A stretch of 64,000 nt of DNA from Stereum hirsutum FP-91666 SS1 (taxonomy: Eukaryota > Basidiomycota > Agaricomycetes > Russulales > Stereaceae): positions 124,001-188,000 of the forward strand of contig NW_006763152.1 in the NCBI RefSeq assembly GCF_000264905.1, read 5' to 3'. Position 1 is the first letter of the stretch; each line of letters opens with the position of its first letter. Both the position numbers and the translations under genes were made by a program. Below, one piece after another: positions 11,525 through 24,285 of the stretch. The notes under the pieces are model-generated. The model was given only the letters and a program-made list of their open reading frames with translations. It ran no database searches and was not told the DNA's origin.

Positions 11525-14500
11525 ATGGACTACCTCAGAACCCTAGGATCTGCCGCTGTCTCATCCCTTGTCCAGAAATCAGGTCTCAACCTTCCATTCT
11601 CACTTGGCCAGAGAGTTTCTTCCTTCGATAACACCAGCATCTGGACATTGTATGACGGCACGAAACGCGTCTGTCTCTAGTCGTATGCAATATCCGTGCC
11701 GAATGACTGATAATTAATTCCAGGACGATGGATCCCCAGTCTCTATCTTTGAGTTCGATGGTTCACAGCCAAACAAACGAAATGTCCTACCACTCGCGAA
11801 GAACACTCTACGAAAACTTCGAGTTATGCGTCATCCAGACGTTCTCAAGTTTATGGACGCTGTCGAGACGGAGACAACAATTTACATCATGACCGAGCCG
11901 GTACGGCCTCTAGCGGCGGAGTTACAGTCGATGTCGGGCAAGAGTGTGCAGGATAAGCAGGACTGGTTGCTTTGGGGGCTTCACAGAATAACGGTGCGCT
12001 TCATCTCTTACTCAATCGTTGCTTTCGATTTGGACGACGGGGCGGCGGTATGTGGCTTGGAGGAACCGCCCCTGTTCGTGCCACTCATGCTCTTCACGCA
12101 CAATTACCCCAACATCACGATTTCATTGGCCGCGATGGAATGGCATTCGTGAGCTAGCTGGGAGCTATGACATGCACGACGTGAAGGAAGTACTGGACGT
12201 CTGAGCCCGTTTGTGGCGGTGGCACGCCACAGCCATTTGATGGCCCCGTCAGTGACAGTTCAGTACGCTGCGTTTTCGTATTTTGATAGATTTCCCAGAC
12301 TCCTACACCATACTCTTTTTCTTAATATGCTGCGAGGCCGGGCACACCATCCAAGAGGATCCAGTCCAATCATAGGCTCATTTTCACTTCTTTTAGACCG
12401 CATTGGCGTTCGTCAATGATCCCGGTAATTCGACTCATGGGAGCGTGCGGATTGGTTCTATCTTTTTATCAACGAGGGGAGAATGGAGATTAGGCGGGTT
12501 TGAGGTGTTGAGCAGTCCGAAGGATGAAGCAGCTGTTCTCTATGTACGTAGATTAACAGAGCCCTGTTCACCAAATGCCATTCATTTATTCATCTCATCT
12601 GTACACCCGTGTCTAGACTTACGGCGGTTTGATGGTAGAAGCCAACTCAATCGCCTCTCCTGAAGTCAAGAAGAGCGGTTGGTCTGCGTTGAAAGAGTAA
12701 GCTACTTCGTAATAAACAATCGTATCTCGCTGAGCATGGTCGAACAGGACACCTCCACCAGCTGCAGATGGCTATGCCCTCGCCTTGCTCATTCATGCAT
12801 TATTCAATCCCGATGCACCACTACCACCTACGGTGCACCCACCTCATCCACCGCCACAGGCTTCATCTCGTGGTGCCATCCCAGCATCATTGTTCCCCTT
12901 CGTCAAGCGACTACTCAATCCTAATCCCAAGACCCGAATGACGGCTAAGATGTTCCTTGAGGTTGGGATGACGGAGTCTGCAAGTGAGGGTGGTTTCTTC
13001 AAACAAAACAGATTACTGCGCGTTTGTGAAGGCTTGGACGGTTTTGGTCTCATGGCTGAGGGTGAACGACTGGCTCTTCTACGGTATTTCGCCTCACCCA
13101 CTTCATTATTAAGCCGTGAACAGACTAACACTTCGTTTCCAGAACAATCAAAGACGTGGCTCCTACCCTACCACCTACATTCTCCACCCATCTCATCCTA
13201 CCTTCACTCCTCTCTTCACTCGGTGTCCCAGCACTAGCAACTTCAGCGTCCTCTATCCTCCCTCTCGTCATCCAGTTAGGCAAGAATGTCCCTCCGGAGG
13301 AGTACAGCAAGCTAGTTCTGGAACCTGTGATCAAGCTTTTTGAAAGCCCGGATAGAGGGACAAGGATGGCGCTGCTGGAGGCGTTGCCCGAATTCGCCGA
13401 TAAGTTGGACAAGAAGATGGTGGTGGACAAAGTTTGGCCAAATCTGGTATGATGCCTTACTTGCTCTCATGCGCGATGGACGGAAGGTACTTACATGTGA
13501 ACTACGGCAGCAAACTGGTTTCTCGGATACAGTTGCTGTGATCCGTGAGGCAACCGTTAAATCTATCGGGCTTCTCTCTGACAAGGTCAGTCTTCGAATT
13601 TCCCTTAGCCCATCCAGATTCCAACGTCTAATACCTGCCACCACCCAGTTCTCCGAGCGCATCCTCAACAATGACCTCCTCCGGCACCTCGCACGCCTCC
13701 AATCCGATCCCGAACCCTCCATCCGCACCAACGCCTGCATCCTCGTCGGCCGCCTGGGTCCCAATCTCGGATACAACACGAAACGCAAAGTGCTCATCAT
13801 GGCGTTCGCAAAGGCGTTGAAGGACGAGTTCGTGCATGCGAGGGTGGCGGGTATCATGGCGTTTATGGCCTGTGTGGGGTGTTTCGAGATGGATGAGTTG
13901 GCGGGGAAGGTGGTGGGTTGTGTGGCGGGGGCTCTGGTGGATAAGGAGAAGTCAGTCTTATTGTTTTTACGTTCGGATAGCTGGTGGTGCGATGAGGTGG
14001 TTTTATGCTTGATGCTGACTTCTCATTTTTCGTAGACTTGTGCGAGACCAGGCGTTCAAGGCCATTGAGATGTTCATCAAGAGGTTGGAGACTCATGCCG
14101 CCACCATGGTAAGTCTAGTCGCACCCAATTCCGGCTTTCAGTCACTTATTATCTACGCCCTGCAGCCAGAAACCGCTCCACAGAACGAATTACCCGCCGC
14201 CCTTGGGGCTTTTGCACCACCAGCAACCAATGGCAGCAGTCAAGCCACCATCGCCAGCTCAGCAGCAGGTGCCGCCGGTGCACTCGCCGGCTGGGCTATA
14301 TCCTCCCTCGGTAAAAAGGTTCGCCTCTCTTCTCCTTCTATCCAACGCCCCAAGACGTGGACTGTTTATGGTTCCAAATATGTTCTGATTATTCTTGGCC
14401 CGCTAGATCACCTCGAGCGAGATGCAGTCCAGTATCGAACCCGCAGCCTCAGGCTCCCAACTCGCCCCACCACCCGTCCCAAGCTCGACCCGCCCCGCAC

Positions 14501-15448
14501 TCAATTCCTCTTTCTCCGCACCTCCAACACCTTCTATGCCTTCCATCCCTACCGCCACCAAACCGAAGCCCAGCGGTCTTGGTCTTGGGGCTGGGACGCA
14601 TAGAGGGGCGATGAAGCTTGGCGGTAAGAAGAAGGGTGCGACGCTGCCTGGTGGGATGCCTGCCGAGTTGGCGGACGAGTTGGATGATTTCGATATGAAT
14701 GGACATGGGAAGGATGATTTGGATGCGTGGGGTGTGGGAGATGGGGATTTGATTGATGTTAATGCGGACGAAGATGATTGGAGTACGTTTTCTTATTTCA
14801 TTCGTTCCTTTCTTCCGGTTGTGGGTAAACCGTAAGGGATGCTGACCGGTAATTGATGGTCTAGGTGCCTTCGAAAGTGCGCCAACTGCGAAGGGTGCAG
14901 TGAATGCTGTAGGTCTCGGATTTGGGGATACCGCCGACGTTGTTGAACACGGTATCATCATTTCCCTCGTTATAGAGTGGACCCGAACTGACCGTCGTAT
15001 TTGTGCTAGACGACGAAGACCCTTGGGGCGCCATCGACACCAAGCCCGCACCGACATTCTCCTCCCTTTCAACCCACCCCATACGCAAACACACAGCTCC
15101 TGCGCCAAAACACGCAACGCATGCACCACCGCTGTCCCTCGCGCCATCTCGCTCCTCGACGCTGTCACCTGCGTTATCGAGTCAACGTCCGACCCCGATA
15201 TCGAGCCCGAAAGCGGCTGAGCATGAATTGACGGCTCCGCATGCGGTGAGTACGGTGGGTATGTCGAAGGAAGAGAAGGCGGCGGAGATGGCGAGAAGGA
15301 AAGAGGAGAGGAAGCAGGTACGTGCTTAGTTTTTACTTTCTTCATCTGGTAGCCGTCCTTGAGGCTGACTGTCGTCGTCTGTTCTTCGGAAATTCAGAGG
15401 ATCGCGCAGCTGAAGGAGCAGAAGAAAGTGACGAGCCCGAAGGCGTAA
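11525..15448 (+). CDS. SCY1-like pseudokinase (Cex1/SCYL1 family)
   Basis: Member of the SCY1-like family: a kinase-shaped N-terminal domain followed by HEAT repeats. Yeast Cex1 and animal SCYL1 act in COPI/Golgi traffic and nuclear tRNA export. Fourteen exons give 901 residues in frame: 11525-11668, 11724-11993, 12397-12543, 12617-12696, 12748-13083, 13143-13446, 13511-13585, 13649-13950, 14036-14108, 14166-14318, 14407-14782, 14865-14951, 15010-15317 and 15398-15448. The NTLRKLRVMRHPDVLKFMD block is diagnostic. Catalysis looks impossible: the VAIK-type lysine region reads VSIFEF, the HRD position reads THGSV, and DFG is GGF. HEAT-like helices span about residues 350-560, then a Pro/Ser-rich and Asp-rich tail ends in a charged coiled coil (KEEKAAEMARRKEERKQ). 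Intron 2 is unusually long at 403 bases. The SCYL1 C-terminal RKLD-type COPI signal is not present. Confidence 0.9.
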
Positions 15449-15682
15449 ATTTGCTATGTCGTCGTCGTCGAAGGGAAGAGTTATGATCCTGTTTCCTACT
15501 CTATGTGATTTATACGGTACTATGGGACAATTGATACGGTATACTCGACTATTTGACTATAAGTGATATGGCTCGACAGACGGTCCTCATTCGGATTATG
15601 CAGAGCATAAAGTACGGTAGCAAGAAATCGTAAAACAGGGAATAGAATGTCTAATGAGCAGTGGCGAACGAGTCGATGAACC

Positions 15683-17703
15683 TCACAAAGGTGGCGGAGC
15701 GTTCTTCACCAGTCCGAGCTCCTTCCTTCTCTCTACCCTCGCCCTAACGGCCCAAAACGCGGACTGGTGCGTCTTACCGCCTCCTGGAAAACCGAGCTTG
15801 AAGCACCCCTCGAACACCTCCTTTGGTCTCGTGCTCTTCCCCTTAACAGGCAAACCCGACTCCGCGGGTGCTTTTCCTTCTCCCTCTCCCTCGTCCAGTT
15901 CCACCCATGCCCGAGTTAACTTGAATATCCCCTGTCCACCTCCACCCAAAGTACTCGTCTCACCCACAACACCCATTCCATCGGGTATATCCTCCATACA
16001 ATGAAAGAATCCTCGCTCCGAACCTTCAAAAACCACATGATCAACCTCTCGAAGATCAAGCAGCCTTATATCCCGAGGCCGCTCCTTCTCATCCATAATC
16101 CCTCTCGCCTTCATCTGTGATGGTGCTCCCCTATCATTATCATTAGCTGCAGCAAGGTAGAATTGCGCCGTGTAGTCGTTTCGCAGCTGGTAAGATATCA
16201 TCTCGTCGTATAGAGCCTGGTAATTCGGAAGTGGCATGGCTCGTGCAAGACCTGTGCCGAGAAAAGCGTCTTTGAGGAAGGGAAGACTCATATCGTATAG
16301 GTCGAAGTTCCCTGCGAAGATGGCGGCGGCGGGTATTCGATGGGCGTGGACATGGGGGTTCGAGCCTGCCGAACCAGAGGCTGAAGCGGATGTGGTCGCA
16401 GTCTTCGTCGCATCCGTCTGGGCATTCATGCCGATTTCGATAGCAGAAAGAGGTTCGGAATGGTCATGACCATTTAGTGGCAATGGTGGTGGTTGGAAGT
16501 CAGACTGCCATTGAGTCTGGGACTGAGACTGGGATTGCGAAAAGGATACGGGAAAAGAAGGATCCAGTTCTCCGGGGTCGGAGCGTGTCTCGACGATATC
16601 GGTGACGGTTTCTCCTTCAGCGTCCATCTCGGAGTTGTACCCTGTTGCTTGTGGTATTGGTGTGAGTTCCTTGGGTGTTGGTGTTGCCGCACGCTTCCTC
16701 GAGCGAGATTTAGGGTTTGCGGTGCGTTTGGAAGTGGTTTTGGGCGATGATTTGGGCGCAGTGGGTTTTATAACATTATTACGCTTTCGTTTGGGTTCAG
16801 GGGTGACGGGATCTGCTGTCTTCCGTTTTCGGCCATTTCTTAGAGGAGTTTGGGCCAAAGGTTTGGTTCTCATTTGCCGAACGGATTCTTCTGCAAAGAG
16901 GGAGGTGGTCAGACGTGTCGAACTTGGAGCAGTTGTAAGTAGACTCCTGACGAGTATGATTTGACTCGCGTGGATAGGAGCTTTGTGAGGATTGTAACGG
17001 GCGCCACAGCATCTGGGCCACATTACGGGCTCTGTCGCAGAGAGTAACCTTCAGGAGTACATTTGTGAAGACGCAAGAGGTGTACTCAAAGTTGGGTGGT
17101 GGGAGAGAGTAACGAGATGAATTCATAACTCACCGGCATAATCATCCGGGACAATCTCCTCGAGGAAACTATATTGCGAGGCTTTAGGACGCGGTACCAT
17201 GCCGACATGACCCCAGAAATCATCAATCATCTCTTCTGACTCCACGAAGGACTCTGCAGGTTCCCATCTTGTTGGGTCGTCAAACAGTTTCAGATGCGTT
17301 GTCTATACAAGCACGAATGCTGAGAGAAAGGTGAGACGTACGAATTCTCCTCATTGCTGTATCCTTGCCACTAAGGTAATTGCATGGACGTCATCAGATA
17401 CATTGCATGCTCATGATACGTCTGCTTCTGACATCCATACCTTCACTCGGTATTTCTGAAAGGAAACAACAGAAGTTAGCTACGTCTTGGCTGTACCGTT
17501 GTGGGAATCAAGACCGGCAAAGAGGCATACCCATAGCTTCTTAGAGTTATTCGGACCCGTCGTGAATACACAAGCTTTGAGTATTTTCTCTAGGATTATG
17601 AGCCGTAATTATAAGAGACCAAAAATTAGACTTCTAACCACGGACACATACCGACAGTATACTCATTCTCCTCAGTAACGGGTTCAGGACCTTTTTGAGC
17701 CAT
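15683..17703 (-). CDS. chromodomain protein
   Basis: Probable chromatin reader binding methylated histone tails; nuclear. Six exons: 17703-17652, 17589-17531, 17455-17441, 17370-17342, 17267-17134 and 16890-15683; 498 residues in frame. The chromodomain (about residues 15-70) is split over five exons: EYTVEKIL, then LWKYRVKWQGY, then ENSWEPAESF. Two aromatic-cage residues (the Y of EYTVE and the W of VKWQGY) and the WEPA motif are intact. Exon 3 is a 15-base microexon coding KYRVK. The middle is basic (RKRK, KPKRKRN runs, likely nuclear localisation), followed by Ser/Gln repeats. The C-terminal ~220 residues, beginning near AAIFAGNFDLYDM, form an unrecognised conserved-looking domain. The last intron (243 bases) is long and could hide another exon. 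Divergent from MED12. Confidence 0.85.
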
Positions 17704-17924
17704 CGCGGTCGCAGGTCAAAGTAGCACAAGCAAAGCACAAGCGCGTTGTCACGAAGGAGATGTGACGCTATCCACGTGAACGTGACTAATGGTGGATTCC
17801 TCCGTAAAGGCTGTGTGGCGTCTGCAGCTTTCAGCGACGTCGTGGCGTTTTCCGTTTAGCAAGTTCGACAAGATCATCAACGACCTAGCTTCACTACTTG
17901 AGGATCCCACGACGGATGTAGGGT
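17704..17924. promoter_or_regulatory. divergent promoter, chromodomain gene / MED12
   Basis: Only 221 bases separate the two start codons, so both promoters must lie here or within the 5' ends of the genes. It contains most of an upstream ORF on the MED12 side. No TATA box is evident. Confidence 0.6.
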
Positions 17925-17944
17925 ATGCCTGGACGAAACAATGA
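17789..17944 (+). promoter_or_regulatory. upstream ORF overlapping the MED12 start
   Basis: A 51-codon ATG-to-TGA frame begins 136 bases upstream of the MED12 ATG and ends 20 bases inside it in a different frame. If it is in the mRNA, it would reduce initiation at MED12. An alternative is that it is a first coding exon joined by an unusual 43-base intron (GT at 17919, AG just before ATAGAG); this removes the LPLK segment that resembles known MED12 N-termini, so I favour the uORF reading. Confidence 0.4.
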
Positions 17945-20900
17945 CGAGCTGCCGCTGAAGATAGAGGAATTACGTCCCCCGACGTGGCTCCTAGAAGCCC
18001 ACACTTCTGCGGATCTAGGTACTGTTCAACTTTGGTGTCTGCCTCTCAATGTGGAAGATTGACTGACCAAACGAAAACCACAGGGTATATTGGGTATTAC
18101 CCCCCTCGACCAGATCAAGAGGAAGACATCCTCACCGAGGTCGCTGTCAAGAATGGGCTCGCTCTGCCTGCGTCCGTAGCGGTGCGTACAGGACTTGCTG
18201 CTGGACATACGGACCAGTTGGTGGTCATAATATTTACTGTGATTTTCTGTGCTTGTTCTAGGCGGAAACGTGGAGTGCACAAGCCATAGTCAAGGACAAT
18301 CTTGCTTACGAAAATGCAGTGTCTGACCTTGAAGAGCTCATGAATCAAATATTTGCTAGGCGGGCAGAAGCCATCCCAGCGATTTCGTAGGTCTTTCCTT
18401 TCTATCATAACACATCATAGTGCAGTCTGTCAGTACAGGCTCTATCGTTGGTTTGTATGCTGGACTGTACCCGCTGTAGGGACGCCACACTACGCCTCGT
18501 GCCACACTCCTTTCACAGTGAACAATGCTCTTCGGATACTGACATTATCTTCTTGGCAGGCCTTCATCCTTCAAAATACCGTCGCGAGTTACTCTCAATG
18601 ATGCGCGACGGACTCAGTGGTTCCGTGAACTCGCTGATTCTAAAGTACCACTCCAGAAATTAGGAAAGAGTGTTCCCCATGGAGCCAAGGGCCACGACTT
18701 GCTGGATCTTCTCTACACTCACGAGGTCGAAACTTCGCGAGCACTGTGGTTTCTGCGGGTGTTCGGGGCCAACGAGACGGTATAGGTCCTATGTTATGTT
18801 CCCTCGTCAGGAATCACTAATTATTTCGTAGGCTGGACAACGGACCAAACCTGGTTATGACCCAACTGGATATAGTGTCGAATGGGCGCACCTTGTTACA
18901 GGATATATGAAGAAACAGCTTGGAGAGATCAACCTCCCCAGTGCACCTCGTCCTGGCCTCAACATTAAGCAAATCTTCAAGGGTGTCCTGTCGGACCCTG
19001 AAAGTCGGGAGCGCTGGATCTCGCGCTTTGTGTATATGTGGGTGCTCTTGAATATGTAAGGTTGGCCATACGCTGACCAGCAGCATTAGCTTGAATCTGA
19101 TGCGAAGCTTCTACTCCGAAGGTCTTGTTGACAATCGGACTTTCCTTTCGTGGTTGGTGCTACAGCTTGGCACATGTAATTTGGCGCAGGCAGGCTTCAT
19201 GGCTCGGTTGGCAGACGAGTATCTGGACGGTATCCTGATCTGTCGGGCGTTAGCACGACCTTTCATCGACGCCTGTTTGACCAAGCTCAATGAAGTGAGT
19301 CTATCGTAGAGTGATAACCAAACAATCGTGTCTGATATCAAGAGTAGATCTATGCGTCGCCGACAAGGGAATACTTACCCAAGCTCGAGCTCATGCTGAA
19401 GACTTTTGTTCAGGTCCGTATCGTGATGTCATTTTCGCCTTTGGAGTGCATTGACATGGTCGTCATTTGCAGCGAGCATGTCTGGTACTTCCCGACGCCT
19501 TCATTAGTCCCCGGATGTGGATCACCCATAAACTCCTTCTGGACGAAATCTTCTCCTCTCAAGACGCCCAAGACCAAGAAATTCCAGATCCATCCACGAG
19601 TTATTTGAGAAATACACTATCTGGCCATTTTGATGACTTCAAGACGCGAAACGAAGCCATGCTTTTCCGGGACCTTCCTAAACGCGTACTCGCTCGTCTC
19701 TCAGAGGCTGTCACTGACGTTCTGGTATGCACTCGTTCACAAGTCTACCATCTTCTGCTAATTTCTATCTCATTTATTGCTTTAGCTCCTCAACTCCATC
19801 AGTATCTCCACCGACCTCGACACGTTTTCCTTCTTCGGCCCACAATTATCCGATGCTGTCTTTGCATCCAAGGTCGATCGGCTTCTCACATGGTCCGTGA
19901 CTCCTCTCCAATACGGCGATCATCGTCCATACGCAGCCGTTACCCTTCTTCGGCGATGGCTTGATCGTGCCGGCGAACGTGCCACGCGTCGTGATTTCAT
20001 CAGTCCACACGAAACTCTGCAGGATCTGTTGTTCCACTGGTTAGATGCATCTGAGGTGGCGGGGGAAGAGACGAATTTGATGGCCGTGGCGGTTCTGTTT
20101 GGGGAGTTGGTGAAGTGCGAGTTGTTTGAGTATGCGATTTATGTGCAGAGGTTGATTGCAAGGTGCGAGCAGGGCCTGTCGTATGCTGCGGTATGGGCAC
20201 ATTTATCTTCCGCACATCAGTGAGTGCCAAACTGACGGTGAATTTTATTGAAGGAATGTGGATCACGGCATCGGAACTTCTTGCGATGGATACCTCTGCA
20301 TAAGTCAACCTCCTCCATCGTCACTCAGCGGAAGATTACGCTTCATGGCGTACGGGCACGCGAGACGCCTGAAGAGCAGACGGAGAAAGAGATACGGGGG
20401 GAAATACGTCTGCTCCTCCCGGACTTGTTCTCCGGTTCGTCCTCAAAATTTCATCCTGCTCCCCCGAATCGAAGCGTTCTCACTTATGATGTGCAGAGAA
20501 TACGGACCTGCAAACGCTGATGGGACTCCCGGTCCCGCACTTGACAAGTTTCGCGACATTGCTCTCTGCACCGCGGTATGAGCAGGTCAGAGTAGTCAGG
20601 CAATGGCTGCTTCCGATATTGTTGAGGACATTGCCTTCGTGAGTTCGAAAATATTTTTGACAAAGGCAGGGGATGTGACCTGACCAGCACAAATTTAGGC
20701 GTCTTGCCGATCCCTTGACAGAAATCCAGGCTATCCGTTCTTACTGTATCACAGTAGAGCTCATGGCCCAGGTCAAATGTTATGGATCCATCATGGACGT
20801 GAGTGGTCTTCTTCGCATTCGTCTTGTTCTAAAAGCTCAACAAGAATTCCTTATCATAGCTAGGCATCACACTCCTCGAATCAACCACCTCACAAGGTCT

Positions 20901-23900
20901 CCTGACTGTACTGATTGAGACGTTCCGTAGATATCTCGCGATATGGGCTAGCATGAACGTCCTGAAGAGGATCGGGGAGGCTCTCGCTGTGACACACAAC
21001 TTGTTCAAGAGTCGTGGGATCGTCTCGAGACGCTTGTTGATGCTCATGATGGATATCGATCATAATAGGATTCTGGACCCGACGGTTCGCAAGTCCGTGG
21101 AGGCAGAGTTTGCCACATTCGCGCAGGTACGGGAAATGCGCTTTTCATGTGTTCATTGACTGAGACCGTGTTTCGCAGGCCCTACATCCTCCGGATGAGC
21201 ACCCACGAGTCGTACCCACCCACCTCCAAGAGATTCTGCTGCTTCCGAATGACACGCGACCAGATGCTGCCGCCACACTAGCAAACAGTTTATGGTTTAC
21301 TTACCGTACTGCCTCTGACTGGGGTTGGAGAGTCTGGGACAACACATTTGCCAGCTTACGGCTCAAACCGACAGTACCGTTCGATACAGCTACGGCCCGC
21401 GCGCGATCGTTCTGTTATGCTAATTTCCTCCTCTACGTCGACCAGCACCTTCCAAACGGCCTTGACGAACACGTCTTCAACTGGTTTAACGGACCTGGGA
21501 TCTCGGAGCTTATAGCCGTCGACGCGGAGGCCTGGGACTGCATCACCGTAACGCTACTCTACCTCGCAGTGAACGGCGCCATGTCGACCGCTACCATACT
21601 GAAGGGTTTAGTATATCCTCTGTGGCAGCTGGCGCTCAAACCACCCGTACCGGGAACGTTGCAAGCCAAATCCCAACCCTCAGAAGTCTACCTCCGTGCC
21701 GCGCATGACATCTTCGCCCGCCTTCTCCTACACACGGACGGTACATCCGATGGCATCCCACCCACCGATTTCATCGAATGCCAACGCATCCGCACCCGAA
21801 GAGCCGACGTCTTCCAGGAGCCACATCTCTCGTTACTCGTTTCGAACATACCAGTTCTCGTTTTCTTGGAAAAGAGCGAGCATATTCCCGAGGATCTGCG
21901 GATGACGTCTGGAGATATTAGGAGTCAAGTCTGTGCAGTGACGGAGTTCAGGCAGGGGATCTATAGGAATTTGGATATGGCGAGAGACGCGTTCGAGACT
22001 TTAGTACAGTATGACACTTTGGAAGAGAGTTTGTTGGAGCCGCTCATGGATGCCTTGAGGTTAATCTTGAATGTGGCGCGCACTAGTAGGTTCTATCATC
22101 ATTTGACTTCGATGCGTCTCATTCACATCATGCTCGTAATAGATACCGCCGCCATAGGCTCCTCGGAGTGGCTAGACACGTCATCTCTGCTCAGTCCTTG
22201 GAAGCTTGCTGCAACTGCCATCGAGGTTCAATTCACGCTAAAACAGATGGGCGAACGGCTCGCGCTTGGAACACCACATACGCATGGAAAGACGAAGGTC
22301 GATCGACTTATCGCACAGTTTCTGCACCATCATATGTCGACAGAGGAGGCAGACTTCGTTGCAGATATGGCTAGGGGTGTCGGGCCTACGATCGTTAGCA
22401 AGGTGTGTGCTTACTATGGTGAACGAGCCCACATAGTTAATTGGTCCATCAGTTTGTCAATATGGGCCTATGGTGCATTGCCGAGACTCTGAAGAATGCC
22501 AGTGCCCCCCTCAGCACAGAGACCGTACAAGAGGTTATCGATGTTGCAAGCGAGCAATTACGCTTGCTCGCTCATGTTGTAGAGCCTGTCCGCGATGATC
22601 CTCTCAAGATCCCTTCCATGGACTTCCAAACTCAGGACGAATTCTTTGCGGCGCTGACAAATAAGATGGAAGCCCTGGACGCCCTCGTCTCCAGCTCCGT
22701 CAAGGGGACGTGCGACATGGCACCTCAGCTGATTACGCATGGGGCCGTTTTGATGGCGAGGTTGTTGCAGTTCAACTTGGGGTTCAAGGGTGTGTGGACG
22801 CCGAAGACGAGGGATATGAGCAGTCGGATGTGTGTCTCGGTATTTCGTCTTGCTTTGGTGGGCAGTTTTATGGTATCTTATCCAGCGCATCTTCGCTCAT
22901 AATGCCCTTCACACAGGCCCACGGAGCGGGAGACTTCTTAGACCAAGTCGCTTTTCCACTGTTCTTGGATACCTTCTGCTACCTCCTAGACGGTGCGTAG
23001 AGCTGATAGTCGGTCTGACCATATCTAATTTCACTTTGATACAGAGATCGCCAACGACACAAAATCTAACAACTCTGACCTCTTCCGTAACTATCCCAAG
23101 ATCGCCATCATGGACCTCCCACCCGACATGCCTGCTGAATATCGCCAACAACTTCGTGCTCTTCTGCCCTTCCTCCCTCCGAACGAAGTCGTAGCCGATA
23201 TCGCCTTCGCTACTCGTGATGCCGCCGGTAACATCATCACGGGCAGTGCTGTTCAAAACCGACCCTGGGAATGGACCGAATATCTCGGCGGCCAGCCCGC
23301 AGACGAGAACGAAGACCATCATCGTAGCGACGCCATTAGGAACTCAGCATCCCTTTCGCTGGACCTATTCAACGCCAGGCCTACAGGAGAACCCATCGTA
23401 CCCTATGTACCAACAACAGGAGATTCGAAGGTCGAGGCGAGCATCCGATCATTCCAGGATGACATGTACAGCGACAGTCTCTTCGCACGAGACTGGCGCG
23501 AAACGCGGATGAGCAACCTACATGACAGCACCGGGTCGGGAGGGAACCGTAGTGGAAGAGGAGAAGGAGACGACGAGCTTGGTCCTCTACCGACTTTCCA
23601 CGGTTCTTCGCGGCGCGGTTCGCCTTCAGCTTCCTCTGGTCGTTCTCGGTCGGCTCATCCGTCCGGGACTTCATCGCGCCTGCAGAGCCCGTCGTTCCAA
23701 ACTTTGGCAGCGCTCAATGGAGGCAGCACGTCTACTACTGCGAGCGATACTGAGTCACATGCGCAGTCGCATGGAGGAGGAACGGCGTCGAGTGCGACTA
23801 TCGGGAGTGGCAAGGGGAAGAGAGCAGGGAAGAGAAAGGCTGAAGCAGCTGCAGATTCAGATATTGAGTTCGTGGATGATGCGGGGCCGGTTGCACCGCC

Positions 23901-23955
23901 GCCTAAGAAGGGAAAGGGAAAAGCTCCTCCGAAGACGAAGGCGAAGAAACGGTAG
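17925..23955 (+). CDS. MED12: Mediator complex subunit 12 (Srb8)
   Basis: Subunit of the Mediator CDK8 kinase module, which activates CDK8-cyclin C and represses or tunes polymerase II initiation; nuclear. Seventeen exons: 17925-18018, 18084-18181, 18262-18386, 18560-18779, 18832-19037, 19090-19294, 19348-19413, 19473-19724, 19786-20190, 20254-20434, 20497-20638, 20699-20798, 20860-21126, 21179-22402, 22453-22839, 22917-22992 and 23045-23955. They total 4,959 bases, 1,652 residues, all junctions in frame. The Med12 signature is at the N-terminus: RPPTWLLEAHTSADLGYIGYY, then PPRPDQEEDILTE, then VKNGL. The following VPHGAKGHDLLDLLYTHEV and MKKQLGEI regions fit the conserved Med12 block. The C-terminus is Ser/Gly-rich and ends in lysine-rich sequence (KGKGKAPPKTKAKKR), probably a nuclear signal. 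The frame is stopped just upstream of the ATG (TAG at 17919-17921), supporting this start. Confidence 0.92.
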
Positions 23956-24285
23956 ATAGATCTCATGGACGATGTCTAGCTCGACAAGTGATGGTACAGG
24001 ATAGATTGTTTTCAGTTCATGTCTCGTCTTCTAAGTTATTGTTTTACATTCTTCTTCCCTTTGTTATGCTACCACATGCTGTATGAATTCATGATCATCA
24101 CGCCACATCCGATGAAAACGCGTCTCGCAAACCTACGATATTGAATGTATCGTCCGTAGTAACACATCACATGTGCGATAACATCAGGACGAAAAGGGAA
24201 GAAAGAATCTGAGCTCTACATCCCATCACGAAAGCGACCGTGCCAGTGGGCACTCGGAACAGAACAAAAGTCCCAATAGAAGGCT
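23956..24285. other. convergent intergenic, MED12 / GT49-like gene
   Basis: 330-base tail-to-tail spacer with the two 3' untranslated regions. It is A/T-rich around 24010-24060; nothing else is seen. Confidence 0.5.

Noticed and set aside
14449..15345. 298-codon minus-strand frame
   Set aside because: Antisense shadow of the last exons of the SCY1-like gene, whose plus-strand splicing is well supported.
17789..17944. Upstream ORF as first coding exon of MED12
   Set aside because: Needs a 43-base intron with a weak donor and would delete the LPLK segment; kept only as a uORF.
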